From Phytophthora colocasiae (Eukaryota; Oomycota; Peronosporomycetes; Peronosporales; Peronosporaceae), in assembly GCA_018806915.1 (NCBI GenBank), contig JAGKQI010000073.1, forward strand, positions 620,001 to 684,000: 64,000 nt of DNA, in the 5' to 3' direction. Position 1 is the stretch's first letter; each line of letters starts with the position of its first letter. Below the pieces are notes generated by a model. That model saw nothing but the letters and a program-made list of their open reading frames with translations, was not told where the DNA came from and did not search any database. Below, in pieces: positions 32,032 to 41,825 of this stretch. The position numbers and the translations under genes were made by a program.

Positions 32032-32578
32032 GCTTTAGTGTATACATGTATACCCCTTCACAGAGTGGTCTGTCAGTCACTAAATAAAGGTTTTCCCTTC
32101 ATACAGTGATTGTCCTGGTCATTTCCTGGAGGATTTGCATGGTCAGTTTGTTCCAACTGCAACGTGTTGAAGTTGGTAACATAGTGTGTACAATTTGATG
32201 TGTCATCATGACATCGTCATCACCGTGTGGTGACTCACAACTAGTGAGTATTTGTAATACAAAAAGTACAAGCCTAATGTACCGAGTGGTCAGATTGGGC
32301 TTAAGAGGGGACTGTAGTGGATGGCGGCTTTAAAAGCCCAACCATGACCACCGTATTGCAGTCGAGTACAACATGTGCTTGAAGGCAGCTACAGTGCTGT
32401 GGCTGACCTGCACTTGGAATGCCTGCTGATAGCAAATAGTGGCTGAGTTGGCATTAAAGCTGTTATAGCAGCCTGTACTCAGGCTGGTAAGCGTTGAAGT
32501 TGTGAACACCTGCCGTGGCCGAGCAGAACGCCCCACTAGGACGCTGGTGGCGGCGATGTAGTGTAGCGCAGGGGTCTC

Positions 32579-33860
32579 CAAAAATGTATTGTTATTGAAA
32601 AAGGGGTATTATTGTAGGGGGACAATAAGGGAGGGAGCGGCCATCTCAATATTTGGCACTTACGCAATTATTGAAAAGGGGGTCTCTATCTACTTCTTAC
32701 AGATTAAGAACTACGGTTTTAGAGATCTGCTTCTTCTTCGTTGTCGTCCTCAACTGCGCGTTTCACGGCGTTCGAAATCACTTCGTCCGTCACTAAGTCC
32801 CAGTTCATCTTCAGGTAAAGTAAGGTCTCGAGCGTCTCATGACTGATGCTTTTCCGTGATCTTGCACAGCAAGGTTGAATCTGTGTGAGGCACAACCAAT
32901 CATGGGAACTCCCGTCCGCTTCGAGATAGCACAGTTAGTGTTCATGTTGTCACACACAACCGCCACTAGATTGCTCAGGTCTAATTTGTAGTGGTCCAGA
33001 ATCATATCCAAGAACTGAATGTGCTCGTCAGCTGACATTGATGTTTCGTCCACGAAAGTAGAAAGAGCCAAGAAACGAGTCATCGTCTTAGTAGCCACAA
33101 ATACGGCCAGTGAATGCTGGGCAGAGTCCGTCAAACCGTCAAATATCAGCACGTATTGCTGACTTTTGAGCTCTTCTATAATAGCAGGTTCCATTAATTC
33201 CACGCAGCTTTTCATTCGCGCGAGAAGTGTTTTCGAGTTGATCTTGTTGTACTTAACCGCTTCTCGAAACACGTCGTCATCGAATGACGAAAATGGAAGA
33301 TCCTTAAGCACCACAAGTTTCATCCAACCATGCGTAGTACGGGAGTCCTTATCGACAAACATGTCCATAGTGACGGGGATTCGTTGTCGAACGCAACGCT
33401 CCAGCACTCGCTCATAGTCTGGGTGGCGCCGCAGATGCGAGATGAGGTTATGATAGCCGCGACTTCGGTCCTGAAAGATGAAGGTGTTGCATCCGTTGCA
33501 GGTTCTTCCTCCGCTTGTTTGGTCTCGATACATCAACGAACAGATCTCCTTGTTCGAGAGACCAGGGTCTAAGGTAGCCATGGATGACGAGGGTGAACAA
33601 GTTGAGTAGAAGAGTGTTGGACTTGGTTCGCAAAATCGGAAATGCCAGCATGAGAGTGGCTGTGGTCCCCGGCACGGTATAACGCCCACCGGGAGAGGTT
33701 TCGAGGACTGCTTTACTCCTCGACTCTTACCGGATCTTTATAGTATCTTATAAGTTGAAGTTGACAATAATATTGTCAATTAAGGGTACGTTCATCAATA
33801 AGGGATTGAGACGCCTCCAGCCCCGTCAATCCCTAATCTCTACTTATTTGGAGAGCCCTG
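32579..33860 (-). mobile_element. Internally deleted hAT element
   Basis: The 1282-bp element sits inside the 3' LTR of gypsy C. The ends CAGGGGTCTCCAAA and (inverted) CAGGGCTCTCCAAA are typical of hAT. The target duplication AGTGTAGCG (8-9 bp) is at 32570-32578 and 33861-33869. It carries the first part of a transposase gene joined to its last codons, so it is a deletion derivative that could be moved only in trans. Confidence 0.88.
32811..33581 (-). pseudogene. hAT transposase, truncated by internal deletion
   Basis: From the ATG at 33581 ([18 protein letters not shown]). A BED-like zinc finger comes first (CNGCNTF, then [10 protein letters not shown]). The start of the RNase H-like core follows ([18 protein letters not shown], then [14 protein letters not shown]) up to [14 protein letters not shown]. 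There the gene jumps to unrelated codons and a stop at 32811. In another frame the true C-terminal tail is still visible ([20 protein letters not shown], then acidic EEEADL and a stop near 32719). The middle and the hAT dimerisation region are missing, so it cannot be active. Confidence 0.85.
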
Positions 33861-34178
33861 AGTGTAGCGATTCGACATGCATGTTTTCCTAGTTCACTTT
33901 TACATTTACGATCAAGTCGACAACTACAATACACTCGGCTAGACAACTGAAGGAAGTGCCAGCTTCCCCTACCGGTGTTAGAGTCAAGTGCGACCTACTA
34001 CAGCTAGTGGCCATTCACACATCTCGGATTATCACATGTTTAGTCACCATTGTCGAAAGCCGGACGCGCCAACCTGACCAAAGATTTTGAATATATCCTA
34101 TCGTTCAATTGCAGTACGAACCCCGTAGAAGTATGATAAGTTCGGGGAAAGTTTTGTTCCGAGGGCTTGGAACGTCGT

Positions 34179-34187
34179 TCATTTTTC
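34179..34187 (+). promoter_or_regulatory. Initiator-like motif of the RXLR gene
   Basis: TCATTTTTC fits the oomycete initiator TCAYTYY and lies 65 bp before the ATG, a usual distance for effector genes. It lies inside the 241 bp left between gypsy C and the gene. Confidence 0.55.
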
Positions 34188-34243
34188 TGATCCCATTCTC
34201 CAATTCGTTTCACAACACTCAAGCTTGCCAACCGTTCGTCGCC

Positions 34244-34582
34244 ATGCGCCTCTCCTTCATCTTCTTCCTTGCTGCTACAATCTCCAGCCTCGTTGCCACC
34301 AGCCGCGCGCTTCCCCAAGAATTGCCGAAAGTGCCGGTAACAAACCCCGATCAGTCCGTCACTGACGTCCAAACCAGCGAGAAACGATTCCTGCGAAGTG
34401 CTGGGCTTGGCAGGCAGATGATCAACAGTGCGGCTTTCAAGAAAGCCAAGTTCGAAGAGCTACTTACCGACAACGTCTCCTCCTTCACTTTCTTCGTCGA
34501 CATGCTAAAAGGCAAGGAGAAATATCGGGGTCTCTACAACGAGTATGCGGCATTGCGCAACAAAAGAAACCCATACCCGTAG
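34244..34582 (+). CDS. Candidate secreted RXLR effector
   Basis: 112 residues. Residues 1-22 form a signal peptide (MRLSFIFFLAATISSLVATS, cleavage likely after SRA). An RFLR motif lies at 48-51, the position expected for RXLR host-translocation motifs. There is no dEER motif after it. The C-terminal part is helical and charged (FKKAKFEELLTDN, DMLKGKEKYRGLYNEYAAL). RXLR proteins are secreted by Phytophthora and relatives and act in or on plant cells. The target here is unknown. The last 15 codons and the 3' flank are repeated in inverted orientation at 12.3-13.0 kb. Alternative: a small secreted protein with a chance RFLR. Confidence 0.7.
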   Translation: MRLSFIFFLAATISSLVATSRALPQELPKVPVTNPDQSVTDVQTSEKRFLRSAGLGRQMINSAAFKKAKFEELLTDNVSSFTFFVDMLKGKEKYRGLYNEYAALRNKRNPYP

Positions 34583-34591
34583 TCAACCTAA

Positions 34592-34798
34592 CGTTGATGA
34601 GCAACTTGACCTGGGTCAGATTGTAGGCTCTAGATTCTGTAAAAAGGAAATTTCCTTGGAAATATGTAGCACATGTGACCTTCAGCTCAGTTACAGTACA
34701 CCTGACAGTTATGGAAGCAGTTCTACAAGGCATTCGGCCGTTTATTTTCTAGGAAACCCAGTCGACTTCTGGCAATGTGTCCTCCCTGACGACGAATG
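34592..34798 (+). repeat. Duplicated segment, copy 2 (pairs with 12352-12596)
   Basis: Starts CGTTGATGAGCAACTTGACC, 10 bases after the RXLR stop codon, and ends GACGACGAATG. It is about 38 bp shorter than the inverted copy at 12.4 kb through two internal deletions. It is either the normal 3' flank of an effector gene that was copied, or a short dispersed element. Confidence 0.9.
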
Positions 34799-35069
34799 AA
34801 AACTTGTTGTGATTCTTGGCCATTTATCGTACACTAGAACCAGTTTCGGCGGACTTCCCGTCTTGTGGATACTACATGTGCAGTAGGTAGTAAAAAGTGG
34901 GTCAACCTGACAGGTGAACAATTTGCTCTAATGACCAAGCCGCGGCTAGTGAAGTCATGTACTCGTAGATCCCGTCCTCATGTGAAACCGGGTATTTGAT
35001 GTACGTAATAGTAGTAAAACTTTTTCTTCAGATATATTTTATTACTACGTAGTATTAATTGGCGTCGGG

Positions 35070-35653
35070 ATGGCTGCAGCATCAAGACGCGGCACGGCGA
35101 AGGCCTTTGCGGTACAAATCTGCTCAGCCTTACAAAGCTCCAACTCCACTCTGGCTATCAACGGCGTCGACTGCACCCGCCTCTGGATTCAGGTAACATC
35201 CTCGCGATGCCTCAAAACATCACTATAATATATTAGTAGTATTAAAAAATACGTTTTAAATTAAAAAAAAAAATAATTGTAGGGCGTAGTGGTGGCCACT
35301 TCTGAAGACCGGAAGCAATGTACTGTGGACGATGGAACTGGCATCTTACAGCTGGAACTCAAGGTTTTCCTCAAGAACGCGCCTCCAGGTGTCGATGCGC
35401 GGCCCCAATTAGGTCCGTCAGAAATTTTCACAGCAGAGTTGAAGAAACGGCTGACTATAAACTGTTTCTTCCGACAGGAGACTACATCATGGCTATCGGC
35501 CCCATGCAGAAGGTTAAAGCAGACGCTGCTGTGCCTGTGCGTACACTATTAGCGCATCAAGTGGTCAATTTAGACGCAAAACTGCAACGAGAGCCGATGT
35601 GGTTCCTGGAAGTCATCGAATACTGGACGTCCGTCGTCACAACTTCAACGTAG
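35070..35653 (+). CDS. RMI2: RMI2-like OB-fold protein
   Basis: Three exons, 35070-35192, 35283-35412 and 35478-35653, make 142 residues. The OB-fold reads LWIQGVVVATSEDRKQCTVD and, after the second splice, LGDYIMAIGPMQKVKADAA and EPMWFLEVIEYW. The order (W-QG, then G-Y-M-IG, then MW-LEV-) matches RMI2, the small subunit of the BLM/Sgs1-TopoIII-RMI dissolvasome that resolves double Holliday junctions. The second intron has a GTCCGT donor, but the splice restores the family pattern exactly. It is short, so the call rests on the C-terminal half. Confidence 0.75.
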
Positions 35654-35860
35654 AACTTAGTGCATCAGACGGAAATGCTAAAGCTGTACATGCTCATTGT
35701 CTGTCGATCCTTGAGGAGGGTCTTACCTAACGAACTACCGTAGCTACACGTAGTCTGCATCTCTCACTTCCTATTTTTTGTGTGTTTTTCTTCTCTCTAT
35801 CGATCAGCGCTTCGTAGCAGCAGCAAGATCTACAGAGGCCATTCGAGCAAGCGAGTCGAG

Positions 35861-36976
35861 TTACTCGTCCTTGGGCTTCTGGCCGGACTTCTTGGCCTCT
35901 GCAGCAGACGGCACCTTAGGCGGGAGCTCCTCGCCCTCGCCCTCGGCTTCCTTTTTCTCCGCCTCCTTCTCGTCCAGAGCCTTCTTGTACTGCGCCACGT
36001 CGTCAGCACCAAGCCAGTAGTCCAGCAGAGCCACCAAGATCGCCACAACAATGGCAATGACCAGGATGCCTGCCAGCACAGCCAAGACCGTGTGCTCCGT
36101 CGCCCATTCGATGGTCATATCGACAATCTTGGAGAAAAAGCCCTCCTCCGGGATGGGTCCAGTAGATTCCGCCGTCTTCCAGCCGCTCTCCACGAAGTCA
36201 AGGAACGCAGGGAGCGAGCGGCCGCCCTTGTACCTGTACACCTGTCCATTATTGATGTAGAACAGTGACGGGTATCCATTGACGCCGAAGCGAGAGCACA
36301 CTCGACGATGCACAGTGCAGTCCACCTTGGCAACGCTCACCTTGCTTCCGTTCTCCTTCAGTGTACGACTGAGCTTGTTCCACGTGGGCGCCAGGCGCTT
36401 GCAGTGGCCACACCAAGGTGCGTAGAACTTAATGAGCCACGGGTCCTTGCTGTTTAGCACCTGATCCTCGAAAGAAGCAGTGGAAAGATGCACCACTGCG
36501 CTCTTGCGTTCGTTCTCCTCGTGCTCAGCAGCTGCAGCCTTACGCTGGGCAACAAACTCAGCATAAGACAGCACACGCTCTCCAAAGTCCTTCTTGTAGC
36601 CTTCCGTAGAGTAGGCAACCATAGCGTCCACATCGCGACGGCCATTGTAATCGTACGATTTTCCGCCAGTCACAACCTTCAGCGTCGGGTACGAACCCAC
36701 ACTGAAGCGCTCGCAGATGCTCTTCTCCGTAGTGCAGTCCACCTTGGCCACGTGGACGTCCTTGTCGCTCAGGCCTTCTGTTTCCGACATCTCGTCGATC
36801 GTAGGGGCCAATTTCTTGCAGTGACCGCACCATGGAGCGTAGAATTTCACGAACCAGACGCCACTGCTCGTCTGGTGGTCGAAGGTGGCTTCAGTGAGGG
36901 CAACGGGGGCCGCTTGGACGCTTAAAGACGCGCAGGCGACGGCCGAGAGCGCCAGCAACGCCGCGGGGAACTGCAT
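35861..36976 (-). CDS. Membrane-anchored protein disulfide isomerase
   Basis: Single exon, 371 residues. A signal peptide (1-22) is followed by two thioredoxin domains with active sites CGHC at 50-53 and 189-192, each in the context FYAPWCGHC. A transmembrane segment near 297-320 (VLAVLAGILVIAIVVAILVA) precedes an acidic/basic tail ending KPKDE. The layout resembles TMX-type or PDI-A enzymes that form disulfides in the ER lumen. The final KPKDE is not a luminal KDEL signal because it would be cytosolic. No intron signals are seen. Confidence 0.9.
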   Translation of the reverse strand: MQFPAALLALSAVACASLSVQAAPVALTEATFDHQTSSGVWFVKFYAPWCGHCKKLAPTIDEMSETEGLSDKDVHVAKVDCTTEKSICERFSVGSYPTLKVVTGGKSYDYNGRRDVDAMVAYSTEGYKKDFGERVLSYAEFVAQRKAAAAEHEENERKSAVVHLSTASFEDQVLNSKDPWLIKFYAPWCGHCKRLAPTWNKLSRTLKENGSKVSVAKVDCTVHRRVCSRFGVNGYPSLFYINNGQVYRYKGGRSLPAFLDFVESGWKTAESTGPIPEEGFFSKIVDMTIEWATEHTVLAVLAGILVIAIVVAILVALLDYWLGADDVAQYKKALDEKEAEKKEAEGEGEELPPKVPSAAEAKKSGQKPKDE

Positions 36977-37188
36977 GACGTGGACGATGGGGGGAACTTG
37001 TCAGACTGAAGGTGGTAGTACACACAAAGGGTACACAACTGTATACATTCTAACAGTATAGTAGAGTGTATACATAGTCGCTGATTACGCAAGCAGGTCG
37101 CTTTTTTTGGATGGCTTTATTTTCTGTCAGGTGAGGTACCCATCCTTAATTGGAAGTGACTACGGTACCTAATTTCATTCTACACCAA

Positions 37189-39723
37189 ATGACCACGCCG
37201 CAGCAGCAGCCGCTGCCTCCCGAGTGGTTGGTGCGTGTGTCTCGCTCCAAGAGTAGAGTCTACTACTACCACACGCTTACGAAGAAGACGCAGTGGTCTC
37301 GTCCAACTCGTGAAGAAGTGACAGCAGCAGCAGAAGCAGTTCAAGAGCAGGAGACGGACACGAATGGACTCAATAAGCGTCCGAAACTCGAGCAATCGGA
37401 TGAAACGACAGTTGAAGAGCACGAACCGATCGTCCAAAGTGTCCTCCACACAGTCGTGAAAGCTTCTATGCGTGTTGGAGGCAGCTCCGTGACTCGAGGG
37501 ACGAAGAGGTCCGTCGTGTTCACTCCTTGGCCACATCAATTGGCAGCTGTAGAGAATATTATCACAGCGATTCAATCCAGAGCAGTAGAGGATATAGAGG
37601 CGGAGAGGTTCTTGTTGCAGCATAGTACAGGTGCAGGTAAAACGCTGACAATTGCAGCTCTAACGCACCAGTTGCTGTACGTGAAGGACCGTCGCTCCTT
37701 ACAATTCCACACTGTTGTGGTCATGCTGGACCGAGTAAAGCTGAACGAGCAAGTGGGAGATGCAGTGGAGCGGTATCTGCGTCGTAATGGAGTGGAGGAA
37801 GTGTATCGAGCAGAGAGTATCGAACATTTAGCCAAGTTGCTGGATCTGACCGAAGAGCAGAGGGTGATCATTACCACAACGCACAAGATGGGGCTGTTAG
37901 TGAGAGACGACGTGTTACTGGCGAGACTGCTGCATCGTAGCTCCAACACAAGGCAGAAGAGAGACGACAATGCGGAAGATCCTTTCCAACGAGTGGCGAT
38001 CATCACGGATGAAGCGCATCGCTCACACACGTCGTCGACCCGAGAAGCAATTGAAAAAGTCATGAGAGCTGGTGAAGGCAATCATGCTCAACTCACGGTA
38101 CACCCTGAGGCTGATATTGTATTGTCATTGTCGACTAAACGGTTGTCTTTTGTATCTAGTTCATTGGTTTTACTGCCACTCCGAATACCGACGCATTGGA
38201 ATTGTTCGGTTCTCGGACGGATGACGAATTCAAGCACCCGTTCCATTGCTACCCGATAGCTGAAGCTACAGCAGACGATCGTATCATGAACATCCTCGAT
38301 GATTACACCTGCATCCGCTGCGATGTTGAGACGTCCGTGTTCCCCCAGCACATACAAGACTTGTTGCGTACGAATCGCGGTGCTCGACGTCGCATCTCCG
38401 ACCACGCGAGCGACGATGTTGCTGTTCTGAAGGCCAAGGCGCTGATCATGATGACGGATTTTCAAGGTATGAAGCGAGAACACCCGAAGGTCAAGTCGAT
38501 GATTGTGGTTCGCAGTCGTCAGGACGTCGTGCGGTACTACAAGTTGATCACTGCGTTCGTCACGAACAAGAAACTTCGGTGGAATTGCTACGCTGCTTTT
38601 AGTGGCTCCGTTTCATTAGAAGAGAATGGAAAGCCTGTGACAGAACAGACGTTGAATGATCGCAGTGTTACGCTGGCCATCAGTGACATTGTTATCGTGT
38701 GTGACAAGCTCGATACGGGCTACAACGAGCCTCTGCTTGCGTGTATGTACGTCGATCGCTACCTACGGGCCAGTGCACATACTGTACAGCTTCTCAGTCG
38801 GTTGAATCGTTGTCATAAGCAGAAACCCAGCGTTCGGGTGGTGGACTTCGCTAACCACCCAGCTCAGATCCGACGGAGTTTCGCGGATTTCTGGCGGGAA
38901 GCAAAGGCCCCAAACTCAACGGAGACAATTGATGAAGATGCAGAAGAGAAAGATCTTGTGACAGCTATCACAGTACTGTGTGATCATTTTCCAGAATTGA
39001 GCTTTTCTCCTATTGAAATTGAAGAGCCGAGGAGTTTCGTAGAAGAGCGAGTGCTGTTATTGGAACGTGATGCCTTTCAACAAGTGGTGGATGCACTTCG
39101 AGGTGCTGTTTTGTCCTTCAAAAGGCTCGAACAAGCTGGGCGTGGCGAGCTCTTCGATTTAATTTCTCCATTCAGGTACGACCACATTGTTTTCTTTTGT
39201 ACAGATCGGTGGTTCTAACTGGTTGATGTGGCTTATAGTTATTATTTACTTTACGAGCTGAAGAAGGAGACGGAAAGTCACATCACCGCAGTGGAGGCAG
39301 ACGTTGAGTTGTCTCTCGATGAAATTAAAGCCAAGATGTCAGCCCGGGTTCAAAAGTATCACAGATCATTTTCAGGGGCTCTGTACCCCCAGTCGCTTTT
39401 GGTACGTTGTTAGAAGTACAGCTATGGAGTCGAGTTAACTCTAATCACTTTTCTTACAGGACCGGGTGGAATGTTCTACGGAGCAGACGAAGGTGACCTC
39501 GTGCTTACTGCAGTTTGGAGAGTTGGAACAATTTGAGTCTTTTCTTCTAGTGAATGCTGCTCGGAACAACCGACACTCACTCGATGCCTCAATTATCAAG
39601 GAAATTAGCAAGGCAGCTTCGAGATTTTCGATTTCTGCATCTAAAAGATCAGAGGAAGAGAACCCACTGTTGACAACGCATATTGCTAAAATGCGAGAAG
39701 GTCTGAAAGAATTTGTGCACTGA
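37189..39723 (+). CDS. WW domain fused to a type I restriction-like helicase
   Basis: Four exons, 37189-38097, 38160-39175, 39239-39401 and 39460-39723, make 783 residues. The first ATG of the frame is used. Residues 7-40 are a WW domain (LPPEWLVRV, YYYHTLTKKTQWSRP). A superfamily 2 helicase resembling HsdR follows: motif I HSTGAGKT, motif II IITDEAHRSH, motif III FIGFTATPNT, and motif VI TVQLLSRLNRCHKQ with the GYNEPLL turn before it. There is no N-terminal nuclease domain, so it is not a complete restriction subunit. DNA or RNA translocation is plausible. WW fusion to this helicase is unusual, and bacterial origin of the helicase part is inference. Confidence 0.85.
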
Positions 39724-39865
39724 AGAAGAACCAGTGGGTTTAATATTTAAAAAGAGCGCGTTTCTTCTTAGAAGATTAGCCACTTTCATCTTGTGATGCT
39801 TACTGGATCTTACTCTTGAGGCAGCAAATACCATTGAGGACGAGCCAAGCACAAAACAATGATCG

Positions 39866-41257
39866 TTAAATCCCTTTACCTTCAGGGATCGGGATAAGGA
39901 GTGCAAACTGCTCGATGGATAAAGGTTTCTGCTTCTTGAAAGAGTCATAGTCTTGCGGAGGAACCAAGAAAAAGAGTCGATTGCCATCCTGACCCAACAA
40001 CGCCAACTCGTCTGCCGCTTGGCTCTTGATATCGTGATTCTTCAGTTGAAAGCCTCCAACCTCCAGCATCCAAGCGTCAATAGCAGCATCTTTGGCTGAT
40101 TTTGGTACGTAGAGCTGGTCAATGCTTTGACCTACTTCCACTCGATCAACGAACTCGCGCCATGACATCGGAATGAACAGGTCATTCTCATCCTCGACGA
40201 CGTTTTCACAGTTCTGTTCAGTCTGCAGTTTGCGGTACCTGAAAGTTCCTCCCAGTTCCAGTAATCGCATCGCGTAGAGCTCGAAAATGCATTCGCAGAT
40301 TGCTTGCGTCAGCGAATCTCTGTCAGTGGAATTGAGATTTTCAACAAGAAAGTTTAACATATCATCGCGATCTGTTATCCACTTGGCTTGAACAACAGCT
40401 TTCATGGCCATTTCTGAGGCGTAGATGAGAATATATTCCCGGTAAGGCTCTTCGCTGTGGATGTGAACGTGTCGTGGCATTCCTAGCACGTACAGTGTCT
40501 CGAGATAGTTACTCTTGATCTTGGAGTTCGATAAAGCTAGCCTCATACAATCGTCCAGCGAACTGATACATACCCTCATGAATTCTTTCAGGTCTGTCTT
40601 AATATCTTGCAATACTAGACGAGGAACACCACCCAAACACTCGAAGCGATCCCGCCACACAGCTTCTGCATTGGGGTGGAGGGGGACAATAGTCTCCATC
40701 TCTTCCTCACTCCACACTGGCATATAGAAAACTTTTGGAGTTGGTACGAGTTTCCTGAAGTTTCCAAGGTATTTGTCTTGTGGTTCACTCGCAAGAAGAA
40801 CCGAGCAGTCATGAATAGGAAGCCCTTTAATCCTGCAGGGATCCGCCGAATCCACAAGACACCACAAATCGGACGACCAAAACTGACAATTACCAGCAAA
40901 AGGTAAACGTTCGCAGTTCATAACAGACTCCCCATTGAAGTAAATTTGTCGTGTGATAAACAACACGCGCTTCTTGTCCTTGATCAGCTTCCACAACACG
41001 TAGTACAGAAAGACTGATTTTCCAACCCCAGGTGTACCCGTGATAACTGCATACTTCCTTTTTGAATCCTCTTTTTGTAAAACTTGAGCAGCAATGGACT
41101 TGTATGACGAGCGAATGTAGATTGCTTGATGGAGAGTCAACGACAGTACTGACGGAAACTCGAGCCAACCATCATCACCTTCTTCAACTGTGGCTAGTTC
41201 AGAGTAGAACGGATTGGTGCAATCCATGAAAATACCCTCTCGGCATACAATGCCCAT
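39866..41257 (-). CDS. Crinkler/RHS-type NTPase-nuclease protein
   Basis: 463 residues in one exon. It has a P-loop GTPGVGKSVFLYYVLW, a Walker B-like LWCLVDSADP, and ASEPQDKY with the Trp/Pro-rich blocks that follow in Crinkler (CRN) and trypanosome RHS proteins. The C-terminal part has DAWMLEVGGFQLKNHDIKS, which resembles the D...QxK active site of a restriction-nuclease-fold domain. The visible frame lacks the LFLAK secretion module that defines classical CRN effectors. Either it is a non-secreted relative or the first exon is missing here. The start (MGIVCREG) is uncertain. The upstream region holds a repeated 26-bp unit. Confidence 0.7.
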   Translation of the reverse strand: MGIVCREGIFMDCTNPFYSELATVEEGDDGWLEFPSVLSLTLHQAIYIRSSYKSIAAQVLQKEDSKRKYAVITGTPGVGKSVFLYYVLWKLIKDKKRVLFITRQIYFNGESVMNCERLPFAGNCQFWSSDLWCLVDSADPCRIKGLPIHDCSVLLASEPQDKYLGNFRKLVPTPKVFYMPVWSEEEMETIVPLHPNAEAVWRDRFECLGGVPRLVLQDIKTDLKEFMRVCISSLDDCMRLALSNSKIKSNYLETLYVLGMPRHVHIHSEEPYREYILIYASEMAMKAVVQAKWITDRDDMLNFLVENLNSTDRDSLTQAICECIFELYAMRLLELGGTFRYRKLQTEQNCENVVEDENDLFIPMSWREFVDRVEVGQSIDQLYVPKSAKDAAIDAWMLEVGGFQLKNHDIKSQAADELALLGQDGNRLFFLVPPQDYDSFKKQKPLSIEQFALLIPIPEGKGI

Positions 41258-41295
41258 TTTCCTGACCTGTCAAATTCTGGAATGCTGAACATAAT

Positions 41296-41409
41296 AGGAA
41301 CTTTCAATCAAGTCATGTTCATAATACTTTCAATCAAGTCATGTTCATAATACTTTCAATCAAGTCATGTTCATATTACTGTATGAACATGACTTGATTG
41401 AAAGTTCCT
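41296..41409. repeat. Three tandem 26-bp units closed by an inverted copy
   Basis: CTTTCAATCAAGTCATGTTC-centred units start at 41301, 41327 and 41353. An inverted copy lies at 41382-41409. The outer arms (41296-41323 and 41382-41409) are exact reverse complements over 28 bp. It sits about 40 bp upstream of the Crinkler-type gene start. Confidence 0.93.
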
Positions 41410-41825
41410 TTTCCCAGAATGTACAAATCCAGTCAAGAAAATTCTCGCCCAATTTACTGAACTGCAACAGTTTTACGGAGCTGCTGCCTATACGGGGAAG
41501 TGTACGATGTTTACTATGGCAGTTCTTGAAGCAGCTTGCCTTGATCTTGGGTATGTTACGATTCTCGTTCGAGGAAGTGAATGGAACAAATGCACAACAT
41601 ACACGAGCCAATTGCCATGGCAAGACGTGACAAGGTTGAGCAAGGGATGGATAGGTTGTTCAGGCGTTGACTGGCGTTGAAGAGCTAGAACGGACGATTG
41701 GTATTGTTACCAGCTATCTCCACCGGGTATTCATTCGTGATGGAGACGAATCGATTCAGCTCATTGACCAGCCACTCAACGAGTCGATGGAATGCTCGAG
41801 CCACAAAGTAATTCACACCGCTTTG
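41410..41825. other. Intergenic, nothing recognised
   Basis: Between the Crinkler-type gene and the 3' end of the DENN gene. Frames of 60-90 codons exist on both strands but have no domain or plausible start, and I found no CRN N-terminal module in them. Confidence 0.5.

Larger units (their letters stand above)
27021..34002 (+). mobile_element. Ty3/gypsy LTR retrotransposon C
   Basis: 5' LTR 27021-27409 (389 bp). The 3' LTR starts at 32313 and ends at 34002, interrupted at 32578/33861 by a hAT element. Target duplication GCTAG is at 27016-27020 and 34003-34007. I counted one difference between the LTRs. It is a relative of element A by gag, zinc knuckle, RT and chromodomain, but its coding region has two in-frame stops and at least three frameshifts. 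Its 3' end lies 241 bp from the ATG of the RXLR candidate. Confidence 0.95.
32313..34002 (+). repeat. Gypsy C 3' LTR, split by a hAT element
   Basis: The first part, 32313-32578, and the last part, 33861-34002, together match the 5' LTR with one mismatch noted. AGTGTAGCG is duplicated around the insertion. GCTAG follows at 34003-34007. Confidence 0.95.

Noticed and set aside
34545..34799. Plus-strand frame running from the RXLR end into the repeat
   Set aside because: It reads the effector's own codons in another phase and then repeat DNA; no start context or domain.
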